Of a stretch of 64,000 nt of DNA, positions 9,561-19,177 are shown one piece after another. Under the pieces are notes generated by a model that worked only from the letters and a program-made list of their open reading frames with translations, was not told the DNA's origin and made no database searches. How positions within the stretch are numbered: the stretch's first letter is position 1; every line of letters starts with the position of its first letter. The stretch comes from Chloracidobacterium sp. (GTDB taxonomy: Bacteria > Acidobacteriota > Blastocatellia > Pyrinomonadales > Pyrinomonadaceae), in assembly GCA_016716365.1 (NCBI GenBank), contig JADJWM010000016.1:1-64000 (forward strand), given 5' to 3'. The position numbers and the translations under genes were made by a program.

Positions 9561-9606
9561 AAAAAAGACCGGCTGAAGCCGAAATACGGCCCCAGCCGAT
9601 CCGGTC
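9561..9606 (-). terminator. Rho-independent terminator after the NTF2-domain lipoprotein gene
   Basis: GACCGG and CCGGTC arms with an additional inner GGCT...AGCC pairing form a long hairpin; on the minus strand it is followed by TTTTTT. It lies 15 bases past the stop of the 9622-10632 gene. Confidence 0.75.
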
Positions 9607-9621
9607 AAACAAGACTTAAAG

Positions 9622-10632
9622 TTATGCTACCGGCGATTCGAACATGAACGCGAGTTTCCATGCGTCGCCTTCTTTGACGTAGACCGCTGCCTGATGCAGG
9701 CCGCCGTTCTTCTGGCCGTCGCAGGAGCCGTCGGCGGCGCCGTGCAGCGTCAGGATCTCGACGGTCGGCGAAAGTGCGGTCGCATGGCCTTCTTTGGTCT
9801 CGACCTTGGTCACGCCCTCGCACTTCATATCGGTCCACGCTTTCACGACAGCATCGCGTCCACTCGTCCATTTTCCGGCAGGATCGACGATCGCCAGTCC
9901 GGTTGTTGAAATGGAAGTCAGCTTGGCCGCATCCTTCGCCTTCCAGGCCTCCCATCCGCTGGTGTGGATGGCCATCAGGGCATCGGTGTTGGCACTCTTT
10001 GCCGGGCCGGCCGGGGCCGGAGCAGCATTTGACGCAGTATTGGAGTTTGATGCGGCCGGGGCATCCTTGTGCGAATCAGCCGGCGGAGGAGGCGGCGGAG
10101 CACCCGGCGTCATTATCGCTGTCTCGCCGTGGAACGCGGCATGCCATTTGTCGCCGCTCTTTGTCCAAATTGTGGCCGCACGGGCCGGGCTGGGCATCTT
10201 CATCGACTTGCCGTCAGGACCGGTGCACGAGCCGTCAACGGTGATCTTGTAACTCACGGCGTAGGTCATGTCGTCGATCTTTGCCATCTGCGGGTCGTCG
10301 AGCGTCCACCCCTCTTTGACGTCGCATTTGACCGAGCCCATCATCTTCACAAGATCGGCTTTGCCCATCTTGCCGGAGCCGTCGAATCCGACAAACTTAT
10401 CGCTCAGGATATCTTCGAAGTGTTTGCCATTGCCTTTGAAATATTCGGCGTGTGCCTGCTTGTCTAATGCCATGAGCATTTCGGCGGTCGGCGCGGCCGC
10501 AGTCGTCTTATTCGCATTCGCGTTCGAATTGCCATTCGTTCCGTTGGAATTCGTGTTACCCGTCGGGCCGCCGCAGCCGGCCAGCATCAACGCGCCCAAA
10601 GAAAACAATAGGGTGATCAGGATCTTAGTCAT
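9622..10632 (-). CDS. Lipoprotein with two SnoaL/NTF2-like domains
   Basis: 336 residues. A lipoprotein signal (LFSLGALMLAGC) is followed by an Asn/Gly-rich linker, then two related alpha/beta domains at about residues 45-160 and 215-335, separated by a Pro/Ala-rich hinge. Both contain the same order of elements (a DIL/KLTS helix, FVGFDGSGK or LAIVDPAGK, then a D-C-x-G strand such as VDGSCTGPDG and ADGSCDGQ, then GDKWHAAF or GDAWKLAF), so the second is an internal duplication of the first. Such DUF4440/SnoaL-like domains bind small ligands or are enzymes; no catalytic residues can be assigned. GAGGAG precedes the ATG. Likely anchored to a membrane facing the periplasm. Confidence 0.82.
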   Translation of the reverse strand: MTKILITLLFSLGALMLAGCGGPTGNTNSNGTNGNSNANANKTTAAAPTAEMLMALDKQAHAEYFKGNGKHFEDILSDKFVGFDGSGKMGKADLVKMMGSVKCDVKEGWTLDDPQMAKIDDMTYAVSYKITVDGSCTGPDGKSMKMPSPARAATIWTKSGDKWHAAFHGETAIMTPGAPPPPPPADSHKDAPAASNSNTASNAAPAPAGPAKSANTDALMAIHTSGWEAWKAKDAAKLTSISTTGLAIVDPAGKWTSGRDAVVKAWTDMKCEGVTKVETKEGHATALSPTVEILTLHGAADGSCDGQKNGGLHQAAVYVKEGDAWKLAFMFESPVA

Positions 10633-10828
10633 TCGCTATCTCCTCAAAAGTTAGTATCGAAACACAAGTGAACGCGGCTGACCAGGCGCCGCCTCTACTC
10701 ATTACCCATGTACCTTGAATTGCGTGAAGGTTTATCACCCAAAAGGGGCAAAGTCAAGCAGCATACGGGCTGCCAGGGGCGCGATCAGATCTCTGCCGGC
10801 AGGATGTTTGGACCGAAAACGTTCGAGT

Positions 10829-12292
10829 TCAATGATCGAAATGGCGGACGCCGGAGAATGCCATCACGATGCCATGCTCGTTAGCGGCGGCGATCGATTC
10901 GTCGTCCTTAAGCGAGCCGCCGGGCTGGATGATCGCCGAAATGCCCAGCTTGGCCGCTTCGTCAACGCTGTCGCGGAAAGGGAAGAACGCGTCCGATGCG
11001 AGGGCCGCCCCGGCGGTCTGAAGCCCGAACCTTTCCGCGCGGATCGCGGCGATGCGGAGCGAGTCGATGCCGCGGCCGGGATCCTCACCGGCCTCGTGCA
11101 GGGAAACGCGCAGGACGCGAAGATTCTTTTTACTGCGGAAAAGCTCGAGCGCGTCATCGTCGAAGCCGGGAGCCAGGACGACCTCGGTAAATATTTGGAT
11201 CACGCCCGCGGCGGTGGCCGCGTCTACCTTTCGGTTCAGCGCGACGATCCCGCCGAATGCCGAGACAGGATCGGTCGAGAGCGCACGCCCGTAGGCCTCC
11301 TCGAGACTGCCGCCCGTGCCGACGCCGGACGGATTCGAATGCTTGATGATCGCGGCTGCCGGCCCCTCGAACTCGCGAACCAGGCTTAAAGCGGCATCTG
11401 CGTCGACGAAGTTGTTGAACGACATCTCCTTGCCGTGGAGCTGTTCGGCCCCGGCGATTCCGGCCTCGCCGCCGGACGAATACAAAGCCGCTTTCTGATG
11501 CGGGTTCTCGCCGTAGCGAAGGTCCGCGATCTTTGCGAAATGCAGCCGGAGATCGTGCGGAAAAGACTCGCTTTCGTCGGCTTCGGCGATCTCGGGCGGA
11601 TCGGCGGCATCTTCAACCGCGAGCTCCTCCGATTCGATGAACATCAAGCCGCCGAGCGGGTTGTGCGGTTCGAGCTGTTCAAGATCCGCCTCTGAAAGCT
11701 GGCCGGCAAGATAAGACGAAATGGAAAGGTCGTAGGCCGCGGTCCGGGTATAGGCCAACACCGCAAGACGCTGACGGGCCGCAAGCGAAAGGGAACCATC
11801 GTTCTGGGTAAGCTCGCCAGCAACGCTCTCATAAAGGGCGGGTCGGTGACGACGGCGACATCGCCAATTCTTCGCCGCCGAACGGATCATCGCCGGGCCG
11901 CCGATGTCAATATTCTCGACCGCGTCTTCCAACGAAACTTCGGGATCGGCGACCGTTTTTTCGAATGGATAAAGGTTGATGACGACGAGATCGATGGCGT
12001 CGATGCCGTGGGCCGTCATGGCCTCGACGTGCTCTTGATCGTCGCGAAGCGCGAGGATGCCGCCATGTATCTTTGGATGAAGGGTTTTGACGCGGCCGCC
12101 CATCATTTCGGGGAATCCGGTGACGTCGGACACATCGGTCACATCGATGCCGGCATTTCGGAGAGCCGACGCGGTTCCTCCGGTCGAAATGATCTTAGTG
12201 CCGAAAGAACAAGCATGGCGGGCAAATTCAACAATGCCCGTTTTGTCGGATACGCTGAGGAGGGCCCGCTCTATACGCTTTGATCCATCCAT
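10829..12292 (-). CDS. purH: Bifunctional purine biosynthesis protein PurH, with two indel scars and an internal deletion
   Basis: PurH performs the last two steps of IMP synthesis: AICAR formyltransferase (C-terminal) and IMP cyclohydrolase (N-terminal MGS-like domain). The N-terminus is typical (ALLSVSDKTGIVEFA, STGGTASALRNAG, GRVKTLHPKIHGG) and so is the C-terminus (ASDAFFPFRDSVDEAAKLG, AIIQPGGSLKDDE, GVRHFDH). Two problems: at 11836-11863 two small deletions (-2 and -1) cancel and garble about ten residues after RSAAKNW; and near 11066-11110 the sequence jumps from KKNLRVLRV almost directly to IDSLRIAAI, skipping about 70 residues that in the family hold KSNA and GAGQMSR of the transformylase active site. 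As written the transformylase should be inactive. Start at 12292; divergent from the next gene. Confidence 0.9.
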   Translation of the reverse strand: MDGSKRIERALLSVSDKTGIVEFARHACSFGTKIISTGGTASALRNAGIDVTDVSDVTGFPEMMGGRVKTLHPKIHGGILALRDDQEHVEAMTAHGIDAIDLVVINLYPFEKTVADPEVSLEDAVENIDIGGPAMIRSAAKNWRCRRRHRPALYESVAGELTQNDGSLSLAARQRLAVLAYTRTAAYDLSISSYLAGQLSEADLEQLEPHNPLGGLMFIESEELAVEDAADPPEIAEADESESFPHDLRLHFAKIADLRYGENPHQKAALYSSGGEAGIAGAEQLHGKEMSFNNFVDADAALSLVREFEGPAAAIIKHSNPSGVGTGGSLEEAYGRALSTDPVSAFGGIVALNRKVDAATAAGVIQIFTEVVLAPGFDDDALELFRSKKNLRVLRVSLHEAGEDPGRGIDSLRIAAIRAERFGLQTAGAALASDAFFPFRDSVDEAAKLGISAIIQPGGSLKDDESIAAANEHGIVMAFSGVRHFDH

Positions 12293-12334
12293 AAAAAAGA
12301 AACAGCGGCCAAAGCAGACCGCCGTCAGATCACC

Positions 12335-13636
12335 ATAAGAAAAACCAACAAGTTTTCCCGATCTTTGTCCTTGTCATGGTCGGGACCTTTACGCTGCCCG
12401 GAGTCTCCGCACAGGACCTTGAGGCGACGATAGAGATCGATTCGGACAAAAGGACGGCCGCGATAAGCGGGCGATTTACAGGGGATGGTGACGGCCCGCG
12501 AAACCTTTCTTTCACTGGCACGGCGATCGGTGCGGACCGGCTGAGCAGCCGGATCGACAAGGTGGAATTGTCCGGCGGCGATGGGAGTCCCTTGACGACA
12601 TCCTTCCGCACAGCTCCGCGAACGGCGGGCGGCGAGCGACGGTGCGGTTCGTTGTCCCGGACGGCTGGTCGGTGATGAGCACCGAGACGGCGGGCGGCGA
12701 CGGCCTGTTCGACGTCAATGACCGCGGGCGGGCGGTGTTTATTCTAGGAAAGGAATTCGGCGGATCGAGCCGCCGAAAAAAGGCGAGCCGGTGTTGCTGA
12801 TCAACGGAAACTGGCTTCATACGGATGCCGAAGCCGCCGAAATGACGCTCGAGATCTATCGCGAATACGTCAAGCTCTTCGGCGGAACGCCTTCGGCAGG
12901 TTCGATGGTCGTGCTGTTTCCGTTTCCGCAGCCGGGCGTCGGGCACGGCACGTGGGAGGCCGAAACGCGCGGAAGTTCGGTCCTGATCGCGTCGGCGGGA
13001 ATGGCATTCGAGTATCCGGCGAAACAGCGGCTTCACGAACAGCTTCGTCACGAGCTTTTTCATCTGTGGATACCGAACGCTGTCGGGCTTACGGGCACGT
13101 ACGATTGGTTCTATGAGGGCTTTGCGATGTACATTTCGCTGAAAACGGCGGTGTCGCTGAAACGGATCAGGTTCGACGATATGCTCGACACGCTCTCGCG
13201 GGCATACAGCATCGACCGTTCGGCGACGCGCCGCCGTCGCTCGTCGAATCTTCGCGAGCGGTGGGCCGGCGGGGAGACGCAGGTCTATGCCCGCGGACTG
13301 CTCGCCGCGTTTCTTTGTGACATCGCGATGCTGAATCAGACGGGCGGAAGGATCGGTCGATGGGTTGCTGCGTGATCTGTTCCAGAAACACGCAGTCCAT
13401 CCGCGGCGGCCGACGGCAACTCGGCCATCCTTGCAGAGCTGCAGGCCGTCCATGCATTAAGGAGTGTGGTCAATGACGTGATCCTCGGCCGGGAACCGGT
13501 TAATTGGGACACGGCGATCGCCGCAGCCGGGCTTGAGTTTTCGACGGAAAATGGCTCGTCGGGCCTGAAAGTGAAAGGCCGCACCGCGGGCCGCCAGAGG
13601 ACCGTGCTTCGCAAACTGGGTTATAATGGCCGGTGA
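12335..13636 (+). pseudogene. Decayed secreted gluzincin metallopeptidase (M1/M61-like)
   Basis: Pieces of one protein lie in different frames. A signal-like start (KKNQQVFPIFVLVMVGTFTL...VSAQ) begins near 12337 with no start codon; one added base would create ATG before AAGAAAAAC. Frame one runs to about 12600, a second frame gives ATVRFVVPDGWSVMS to about 12770, and a third covers 12791-13375 with the zinc motif HELFHLW and a downstream Glu in WFYEGFAMY, as in gluzincins. Around 13352-13400 another frame gives GLLRDLFQKHA, and the third frame resumes through a typical peptidase end (TVLRKLGYNGR) to a stop at 13636. At least four indels plus loss of the start make a product unlikely unless these are consensus errors. 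Confidence 0.7.
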
Positions 13637-13650
13637 AGGTGAAGTTTGAA

Positions 13651-14796
13651 ATGAGGTTGATCTCTAAACTTGCATTGTCCGCCGCGTTGATCGGCGTCGT
13701 TGTCTTTCAGTCCGGATGCGGATTGATCGACGGGATGCTCGGCGGCGTATCGAACGCGATCGGGCTGACCGATACGGCAACCGTGATCTCGAAAACGGCA
13801 CAGATCCGGACATCGTACGCGGTCGTGGCCGCCGACCTGCTCGAGGTAAAGAGGGGCGAACAGCTTGAGGTCCTGGACCAGATGGAATTTGAAAAGGTCC
13901 TGTGGTACCGGGTGCGGGCGAACGACGACACGAACACCGAGGGCTGGATCGAGGCCCAGCACGTCATCACAAGCGAGGTCCTGGACAAATCGCGAAAACT
14001 GGCCGAAGAATTCAAGGACCAGTCGCCGCAGGCGGCCGGACAGTTGAGGGCGGCGTCGAACCTGAGGCTGTCGCCGGAGATGTCCACGGATAACATTCTT
14101 TTCAGGCTGGCGAGCGGCTCGACGTTCGAGATCATGACATGGAAGTTCGTGCCGAAGCAAGAGGTTTCCGATGTGGACGATTCGTCCGGCGATCGAACGC
14201 CGGGCCGGGCGAGCCGGAATGAAGAGATCGAGGCGGCAAAGGAAGCGAACGAACCGGAAAAACTGGAAGAAAAGTATGATATTTGGTACCAGGTGAAGAT
14301 CGACCCGTCGATCTCGCCGGCTCCTGCAGGATGGCTTTTCGGACGGCAGGTCGAGCTCCAGATCCCGAGCGACATCGTCTTTTTCCAGCAGAATAACCGC
14401 AAATTCGTCTCCTGGCAGCGGCTCGACACGGAAAGCCGCGACCGCGTCGGCATGAGCGAAAAGATCGGTTCACCGGGCAATTGGGTGATCCTGACGCGGA
14501 CCAACCAGGTCAAGCAGATCGACGGCGTCGAGCCGGATTTTGACGGCATCCTCGTGCTCGCGTTCGACAAGTACGATCAGGGTTTCTATACAGTTTGGAG
14601 GTCGTCCGGCGATGTCTGGGGCCAGATGCCGCTGCTGGTCGAAGGGCAGGGCGACAACAAGACGTTCACCCTCCGGCTAAGACACCCCGAAGGGCGGATC
14701 GACGAGAAGCGATTCGTCGTCTTCCGCGACAAGAACCGGATCCGGGTCACTCCGCCAGAAGACGTCGCACAGTACATGCAGTCGAAATCGAGGTAA
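13651..14796 (+). CDS. Lipoprotein with SH3-like domains
   Basis: 381 residues from ATG 13651; GTG at 13633, overlapping the stop of the broken peptidase, is an alternative start. The signal peptide ends in a lipobox (VVFQSGC). Two bacterial SH3-like stretches follow, at about residues 45-110 (TAQIRTSYAVVAADLLEVKRGEQ...WYRVR...GWIEAQHV) and 130-250 (ASNLRLSPEM...IWYQVKI...GWLFGRQVEL), joined by a charged segment; the rest is beta-rich. SH3b domains usually bind cell wall or peptides, so a periplasmic envelope role is likely. It is followed after three bases by the Smr gene, suggesting one transcript. Confidence 0.82.
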   Translation: MRLISKLALSAALIGVVVFQSGCGLIDGMLGGVSNAIGLTDTATVISKTAQIRTSYAVVAADLLEVKRGEQLEVLDQMEFEKVLWYRVRANDDTNTEGWIEAQHVITSEVLDKSRKLAEEFKDQSPQAAGQLRAASNLRLSPEMSTDNILFRLASGSTFEIMTWKFVPKQEVSDVDDSSGDRTPGRASRNEEIEAAKEANEPEKLEEKYDIWYQVKIDPSISPAPAGWLFGRQVELQIPSDIVFFQQNNRKFVSWQRLDTESRDRVGMSEKIGSPGNWVILTRTNQVKQIDGVEPDFDGILVLAFDKYDQGFYTVWRSSGDVWGQMPLLVEGQGDNKTFTLRLRHPEGRIDEKRFVVFRDKNRIRVTPPEDVAQYMQSKSR

Positions 14797-14799
14797 GTA

Positions 14800-15114
14800 A
14801 TGGGTGCCATCGAAGAGACCCACAGCGGGGAACCGCCTTTCGACGAACCGTTCGAGATCGAGATCACCGATTCGATCGACCTGCACGCGTTCAGGCCGAA
14901 AGAGGTCCGCGCGGTCGTTGAAGCCTACCTGCAGGAAGCCCGTGCCCGCGGGTTCAAGTTCGTGAGGATCATCCACGGCAAAGGTGTCGGTGTGCAGAGA
15001 GAGATCGTTCGGAAGGTGCTGGGCGAAACGGATTTTGTAAAGGGATTTAAGTCCGGCGACGAATTCTCGGGCGGGTGGGGAGCGACGATAGCCGAACTAA
15101 GATACGGGCCCTAG
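14800..15114 (+). CDS. Small Smr-domain protein
   Basis: 104 residues, nearly all one Smr domain: IDLHAFRPKEV near residue 30, IIHGKGVGVQREIVRKVL near 55-72, and a closing GGWGATIAELR. The HGKG motif and the DLH start are the family signature. Smr domains are found as stand-alone proteins and at the end of MutS2; some nick DNA or RNA. Which substrate this one has cannot be read from the sequence. It starts three bases after the SH3 lipoprotein gene and overlaps the convergent next gene by four bases at the 3' ends. Confidence 0.9.
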   Translation: MGAIEETHSGEPPFDEPFEIEITDSIDLHAFRPKEVRAVVEAYLQEARARGFKFVRIIHGKGVGVQREIVRKVLGETDFVKGFKSGDEFSGGWGATIAELRYGP

Positions 15115-15374
15115 TTCTCTTCGATCACATCGGCCCATGCCTCTTCCCGGCCGTGGCCGAAGAGTTCGAGGCTCTCGATCAGCTCATCCTGTTCGTCGAT
15201 CCTGTGCCTGGCCGCGGCCAGGAGCTTTTTAAGGTCGCGCACCCTGCGCTCAAGTTCCGCCAGCCGCTTTTTCCGTTCACGGTCCAACCGGTCCAGATAG
15301 AACATATACATCAACTGAAGACCGGCAACGCCGACCAACGAGAAGCAAAGTCCGATCAGTATGTACGAAAGCAT
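15111..15374 (-). CDS. Small membrane protein with a coiled-coil tail
   Basis: 87 residues. One N-terminal membrane segment (YILIGLCFSLVGVAGLQLMYMFY) is followed by a strongly charged helix with heptad spacing (RLDRERKKRLAELERRVRDL, continuing KKLLAAARHRI), typical of a coiled coil, and an acidic end. No named family is recognised. It converges on the Smr gene with a four-base overlap. Likely a single-pass inner-membrane protein with a cytoplasmic coiled coil. Confidence 0.65.
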   Translation of the reverse strand: MLSYILIGLCFSLVGVAGLQLMYMFYLDRLDRERKKRLAELERRVRDLKKLLAAARHRIDEQDELIESLELFGHGREEAWADVIEEN

Positions 15375-15930
15375 AAAGCGCCTTTCCGTATTTCGGGGGA
15401 AACCCGATTATAACGCTGTTACGGGCAAAGAGGAAGAAAAGTTTGGAAACGTCGGTATCGTTTGGTGCTCCAGATAGATTGCAAGGTCAACGTTTGGGGG
15501 TTGGGCATCCTTAGTTGGAAAGTCCACGACGATGGATCTAGTTTCGCACCATCGGCATTTTGCGTTCTTTTTCTCTCCGATCTTTTTCGCCGCTTATGTG
15601 GATGAAGAAAGATCTTCCACGAGTTACACGAAAGAAGAAAAAAAGAACCGAACTGAAGATCGATAAACAAGTAGAGGAATACAAGACACAAGCCAGGATC
15701 GACACGTCGAGCGATCAACGAGAAGTCCACAATAACTTTCGGATACGATCAAAAGTTTGACTCTGTGGGCCGAATAGAGGAATATCGTGGCAAAGACGTT
15801 AGCCGCGAAGCAGTCAGTGACCAAAAGGCCGGTTAGCCCCGGAAGCCGCCAGCTCACCACCGTTTTCCGACGGCCGACGGCGAGACCTCTAGACTGAAAT
15901 GCCGGCGTTATTGTCCGTTTTAAGACCCGA
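15375..15930. other. Gene-poor gap with a decayed repeat
   Basis: No believable gene in 556 bases: the open frames here are short, Cys/Arg/Ser-rich and lack ribosome sites. At about 15596-15650 a stretch reading TTATGTGGATGAAGAAAGAT, then TCCACGAGTTACACGAAAGA, is a diverged relative of the tandem repeat at 7211-7380. The right end should hold the promoter of the next plus-strand gene, but I see no clear match. Confidence 0.5.
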
Positions 15931-16368
15931 ATGATGGAAATCCCGAACTTAACACTCAGGTACACGCTGCTCTGTGACGACGTCCGGATCGAGATGGGGA
16001 ATAAGATCTCGCTGATGGGCATCTTCCAGAACATCATGGTCGAGAAGCTGCCGGTTTCGCTGATCAAATTTGCCGTGATCAATCATTGGATGGGTGCCGG
16101 GATGCATGAGACCGAGGTGCGGATCCTTTCGCCGGACCGCTCGAACCTGGTCGTTTCATCCCAGGCCACGCCGATCGACCTGACGCCCGGCGGCTTTACC
16201 GATAACGTGAGCTTTTTTGTGAACGTCGTTTTCCCAAGCGCAGGGACCTACTGGGTGCAGACGCTCGCCGACCAGGTCGTGCTTGAAGAGTTTCCGCTGA
16301 TAGTGGCCGACGCCCGGGAAATGCAGCACGTCCAGAACACCGAGGAGATCTCCGAAACAATTAACTGA
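15931..16368 (+). CDS. DUF6941-type protein of unknown function
   Basis: 145 residues, soluble, beta-rich. The start (MEIPNLTLRYTLLCDDVRIE) and the segments NKISLMGIFQNI and GTYWVQTLADQV match a family of small bacterial and phage-like proteins that I know as DUF6941; the assignment is from memory. No signal peptide or catalytic motif. Start at 15931 or 15934 (MM). It stands alone between a repeat-bearing gap and a convergent gene. Confidence 0.8.
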   Translation: MMEIPNLTLRYTLLCDDVRIEMGNKISLMGIFQNIMVEKLPVSLIKFAVINHWMGAGMHETEVRILSPDRSNLVVSSQATPIDLTPGGFTDNVSFFVNVVFPSAGTYWVQTLADQVVLEEFPLIVADAREMQHVQNTEEISETIN

Positions 16369-16384
16369 CCTGCTTTTGCCGAAA

Positions 16385-17029
16385 TTATCTGTCGTTTCTC
16401 GAGAGGTCGAGTGAAATGGCAAGGCGATACAGAGCGGCGTTCTCGACGGTGATGTCCTTGCTTCCCGTCACGCCGTTGTACTTTGCCGTGATCCGGTAGG
16501 TCGCCGGTTCGTCGGGCCTGCGGAATGTGAACTCACCGCTTATCGAGGTCGTGTATTTTGCGATCGACCTTACGGTCCCATCGGAATTGACCCGGGCAAG
16601 TTCGACATCGGCCCCGCCGACGCTGGTACCTTCCTTAAAAAATACGCTCCCGCGAATGATGACCTGCGAGCCTTCGTCGGCGTTAAGAAAAAGACGGTCG
16701 CCGAGATCGCGGACCTTGTTCCGCTTTACCTCGACATTGCTCATCGATCCGGCGGCGTAACCGTCGGCTTCGACACGCAGGGCGTAACGGCCGGCTTCGA
16801 TCCCGGTTATCTCAAAGCTTCCATTTGACGATGTTTTTACCGATTTGACGACCTCGCCGTCCCGGCTGACCGATATGGTGGCGTTCGGGATCGCCTTGCC
16901 GGAATTGGTGCGGACTCGACCCTTCAGGCCGGTAGATTGGCCCGCCGCATCGGAAACGCCGATCAGAATAAACAGAAGGATGCCGCTGAATACCCAGGTG
17001 CGGCCTGTTGAGCCGAAAACAAACTTCAT
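16385..17029 (-). CDS. Secreted carboxypeptidase-regulatory-like domain protein
   Basis: 214 residues. A signal peptide (TWVFSGILLFILIGVSDAAG) is followed by two beta-sandwich modules of the carboxypeptidase regulatory (CarboxypepD_reg/SpaA-like) type: residues about 36-105 (LKGRVRTNSGKAIPNATISV...GSFEITGIEAGRYALRVEADGY) and 125-205 (IRGSVFFKEGTSVGGADVEL...GEFTFRRPDEPATYRITAKY). These act as extracellular adaptor or adhesion domains; no enzyme domain is present. Its ATG overlaps the true stop of the upstream epimerase (ATGA), so it is the last gene of the nucleotide-sugar operon. Confidence 0.82.
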   Translation of the reverse strand: MKFVFGSTGRTWVFSGILLFILIGVSDAAGQSTGLKGRVRTNSGKAIPNATISVSRDGEVVKSVKTSSNGSFEITGIEAGRYALRVEADGYAAGSMSNVEVKRNKVRDLGDRLFLNADEGSQVIIRGSVFFKEGTSVGGADVELARVNSDGTVRSIAKYTTSISGEFTFRRPDEPATYRITAKYNGVTGSKDITVENAALYRLAISLDLSRNDR

Positions 17030-18005
17030 GCTGACTGTGAACCTGCCTTGGCAGCGAAATCGCTCGCCACATCATTGATGATGTCGTCCAGCGTCCGGGT
17101 TGGCTTATAACCGATCAGGCGATCGGCCTTTCGAGGCTCGGCACCCGCCGCTGCATGTCCTCGAACCCCTCGCCGTAGGCGACCGAGTAGGGTACGTAAC
17201 GGATCTCGCTGCGGCTGTTCGTCAGTTCGATCGCCTTCTCGGCCAGCCGCGTGATCGTCACCTCATCGTCGTTTCCGAGATTGATAACCTGCCCGAAACA
17301 GGCCTGATTCTCGAGCAGGACCTTCAGCCCGTTAACGACATCTGAAACGTGGCCGAAGCAACGCGACTGAGTCCCGTCGCCGTGGACCTCGAGCGGTTCG
17401 CCGTCGATCGCCGCCTTAACGAAACGGGGCACGACCATTCCATACTGGCCCGTCTGACGCGGGCCGACCGTGTTGAACAGGCGAACGACCACGACCGGAA
17501 GCCGGGTCTCTTTCCAATGGGCGAGGGCGAGGAATTCATCGAGAGTCTTCGCACACGCATATGCCCAGCGGTGCTTGTCTGTCGCACCGGTCAGAAGGTC
17601 GTCGTCCTCGCGGAAGGGCACCGATGCTCCCTTGCCGTAAACCTCGGAGGTGCTCGGGATCAGCACCCGTTTGCGGAACCGCGAGCAATATTTCAGGATC
17701 ACGTCGGTTCCTTGAAAAATGGTCTCGATCGTCTTAACGGGCTGTTCCATTATCAGCCGAACGCCGACCGCGCTCGCCATGTGAAATACACGGTCGGCTT
17801 CGCGGATCAACTCTTCCATCAAAGGCTGGTCGAGGACCGTGTCGATGATCAGACGGAAGCGGTCGTGGCCCTCCAGATGCTCGACATTTGAGTATTTCCC
17901 CGTCGAAATATCATCGATCACGGTCACCTCGTGACCTGCCGCGATAAACTCGTCGGCCAAATGACTCCCGACAAACCCGGCCCCGCCTGTAATAAGGATC
18001 TTCAT
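17026..18005 (-). CDS. NAD-dependent epimerase/dehydratase, frameshifted near the C-terminus
   Basis: An extended short-chain dehydrogenase acting on nucleotide sugars. GGAGFVGSHL binds NAD near residue 7; the active site is STSEVYG plus YACAK (Tyr-x-x-x-Lys) near 145. It is close to UDP-glucose 4-epimerase or UDP-glucuronate epimerase types; the exact substrate is not readable. In frame it stops at 17115 after PSLERPIA. One base added in the TTT run at 17129-17131 restores EKADRLIGYKPTRTLDDIIN and carries on to a TGA at 17026-17028 that overlaps the next start. The intact reading is about 325 residues, normal for the family. It follows UDP-glucuronate decarboxylase by 64 bases. Confidence 0.88.
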
Positions 18006-18069
18006 ATTTAAAATGCGAAAGACCGCCTGTTATTCGCAGCGTAATGTCGCGTTGAACTATAAGCCCTTG

Positions 18070-19031
18070 CTAACGCGCGGGCTTCTGCATGATATTTTCG
18101 CCGGTCACGCTCCGGAAGTATTCAACAGTCTTCTTAAGGCCGTCCGCGAGTGCGACCTTCGGCTCCCAACCGAGCAATTTTCTTGCCCGGTCGATATTGG
18201 GCTGACGCTGCTTTGGATCGTCCTGAGGCAACGGCAGATATTTTATCTTAACCTCTCGTGCGGCGGCCCGCCCGACCTCATCGGCAAGTTCGTTCATCGT
18301 GAATTCGCCGGGATTGCCGAGATTGATCGGCATGTGGATGTCATCGGCTCCGGCTTCCATCGCACGAACCATCCCTTCGACAAGGTCCGAAACGTAGCAG
18401 AAAGATCGTGTCTGCGAGCCGTCGCCATAAACGGTAAGGTCCTCATTCCTTAGAGCCTGGACGATGAAATTCGAGACGACACGGCCGTCGTCCTCCATCA
18501 TCCGTTCGCCGTAAGTGTTGAAAATACGGATTATACGCGTATCAACGCCATTCTGGCGATGATAGTCCATCATCAGCGTTTCGGCAACGCGTTTTCCTTC
18601 GTCATAGCAGCTTCGCGGCCCGATGGGATTGACGTTCCCGAAATAGCTTTCCGTCTGCGGGTGTTCGAGCGGGTCGCCGTAGATCTCGCTCGTGGACGCC
18701 TGCAGGATCCGGGCGTGCACCCGCTTCGCCATCCCAAGCATATTTATCGTCTCATCACGCTCGTTTTCACCGTCTTGACCGGATTGTACTGGTAATGGAT
18801 GGGCGATGCGGGACATGCGAGGTTGTAGATCCGGTCCACCTCAAGAAGGATCGGCTCGGTCACGTCGTGCCGGATGAGTTCAAAATTGCGGTCGTCCAAT
18901 AGATGGGCTACGTTCGCCTTGCGGCCCGTAAAGAAATTGTCGAGGCAGATAACCTCGTGCCCGTCCGCAAGCAGACGTTCGCAAAGGTGAGAGCCGATGA
19001 ACCCGGCACCGCCGGTGACTAATGTTCGCAT
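18070..19031 (-). CDS. UDP-glucuronate decarboxylase (UDP-xylose synthase), frameshifted
   Basis: Makes UDP-xylose from UDP-glucuronate for surface polysaccharides. The 5' part (18744-19031) gives MRTLVTGGAGFIGSHLCERL and YNLACPASPIHYQYNPVKTV; the 3' part gives TINMLGMAKRVHARILQAST, STSEIYGDPLEHPQ, NPIGPRSCYDEGKR (catalytic Tyr and Lys) and DGSQTRSFCYVSDLV. These are hallmark UXS sequences. The frame changes at about 18748-18755, where one base is missing between SVM and TINMLG. Joined length about 320 residues, complete. First gene of the operon with the epimerase and the carboxypeptidase-regulatory-like protein. Confidence 0.9.
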
Positions 19032-19177
19032 AAAGTCCTCCGCACGATAGGTTCACTCTTCACGGACAAATATCGTCCGGCAATTGACCTGTTGAAGTAT
19101 ATGCCGATCTCAGAGGAATCGCGTTTTGTGCAGACGTAAATCCTTGGCACACATCGCTGTGTCGCGACAGCGTTTCC

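Noticed and set aside
10740..10790. Promoter for the NTF2-domain lipoprotein gene
   Set aside because: TTGACT is present on the minus strand but the matching -10 box is too weak to mark.
15624..16082. 152-codon minus-strand frame
   Set aside because: It overlaps the DUF6941-type gene and has no ribosome site or family resemblance.
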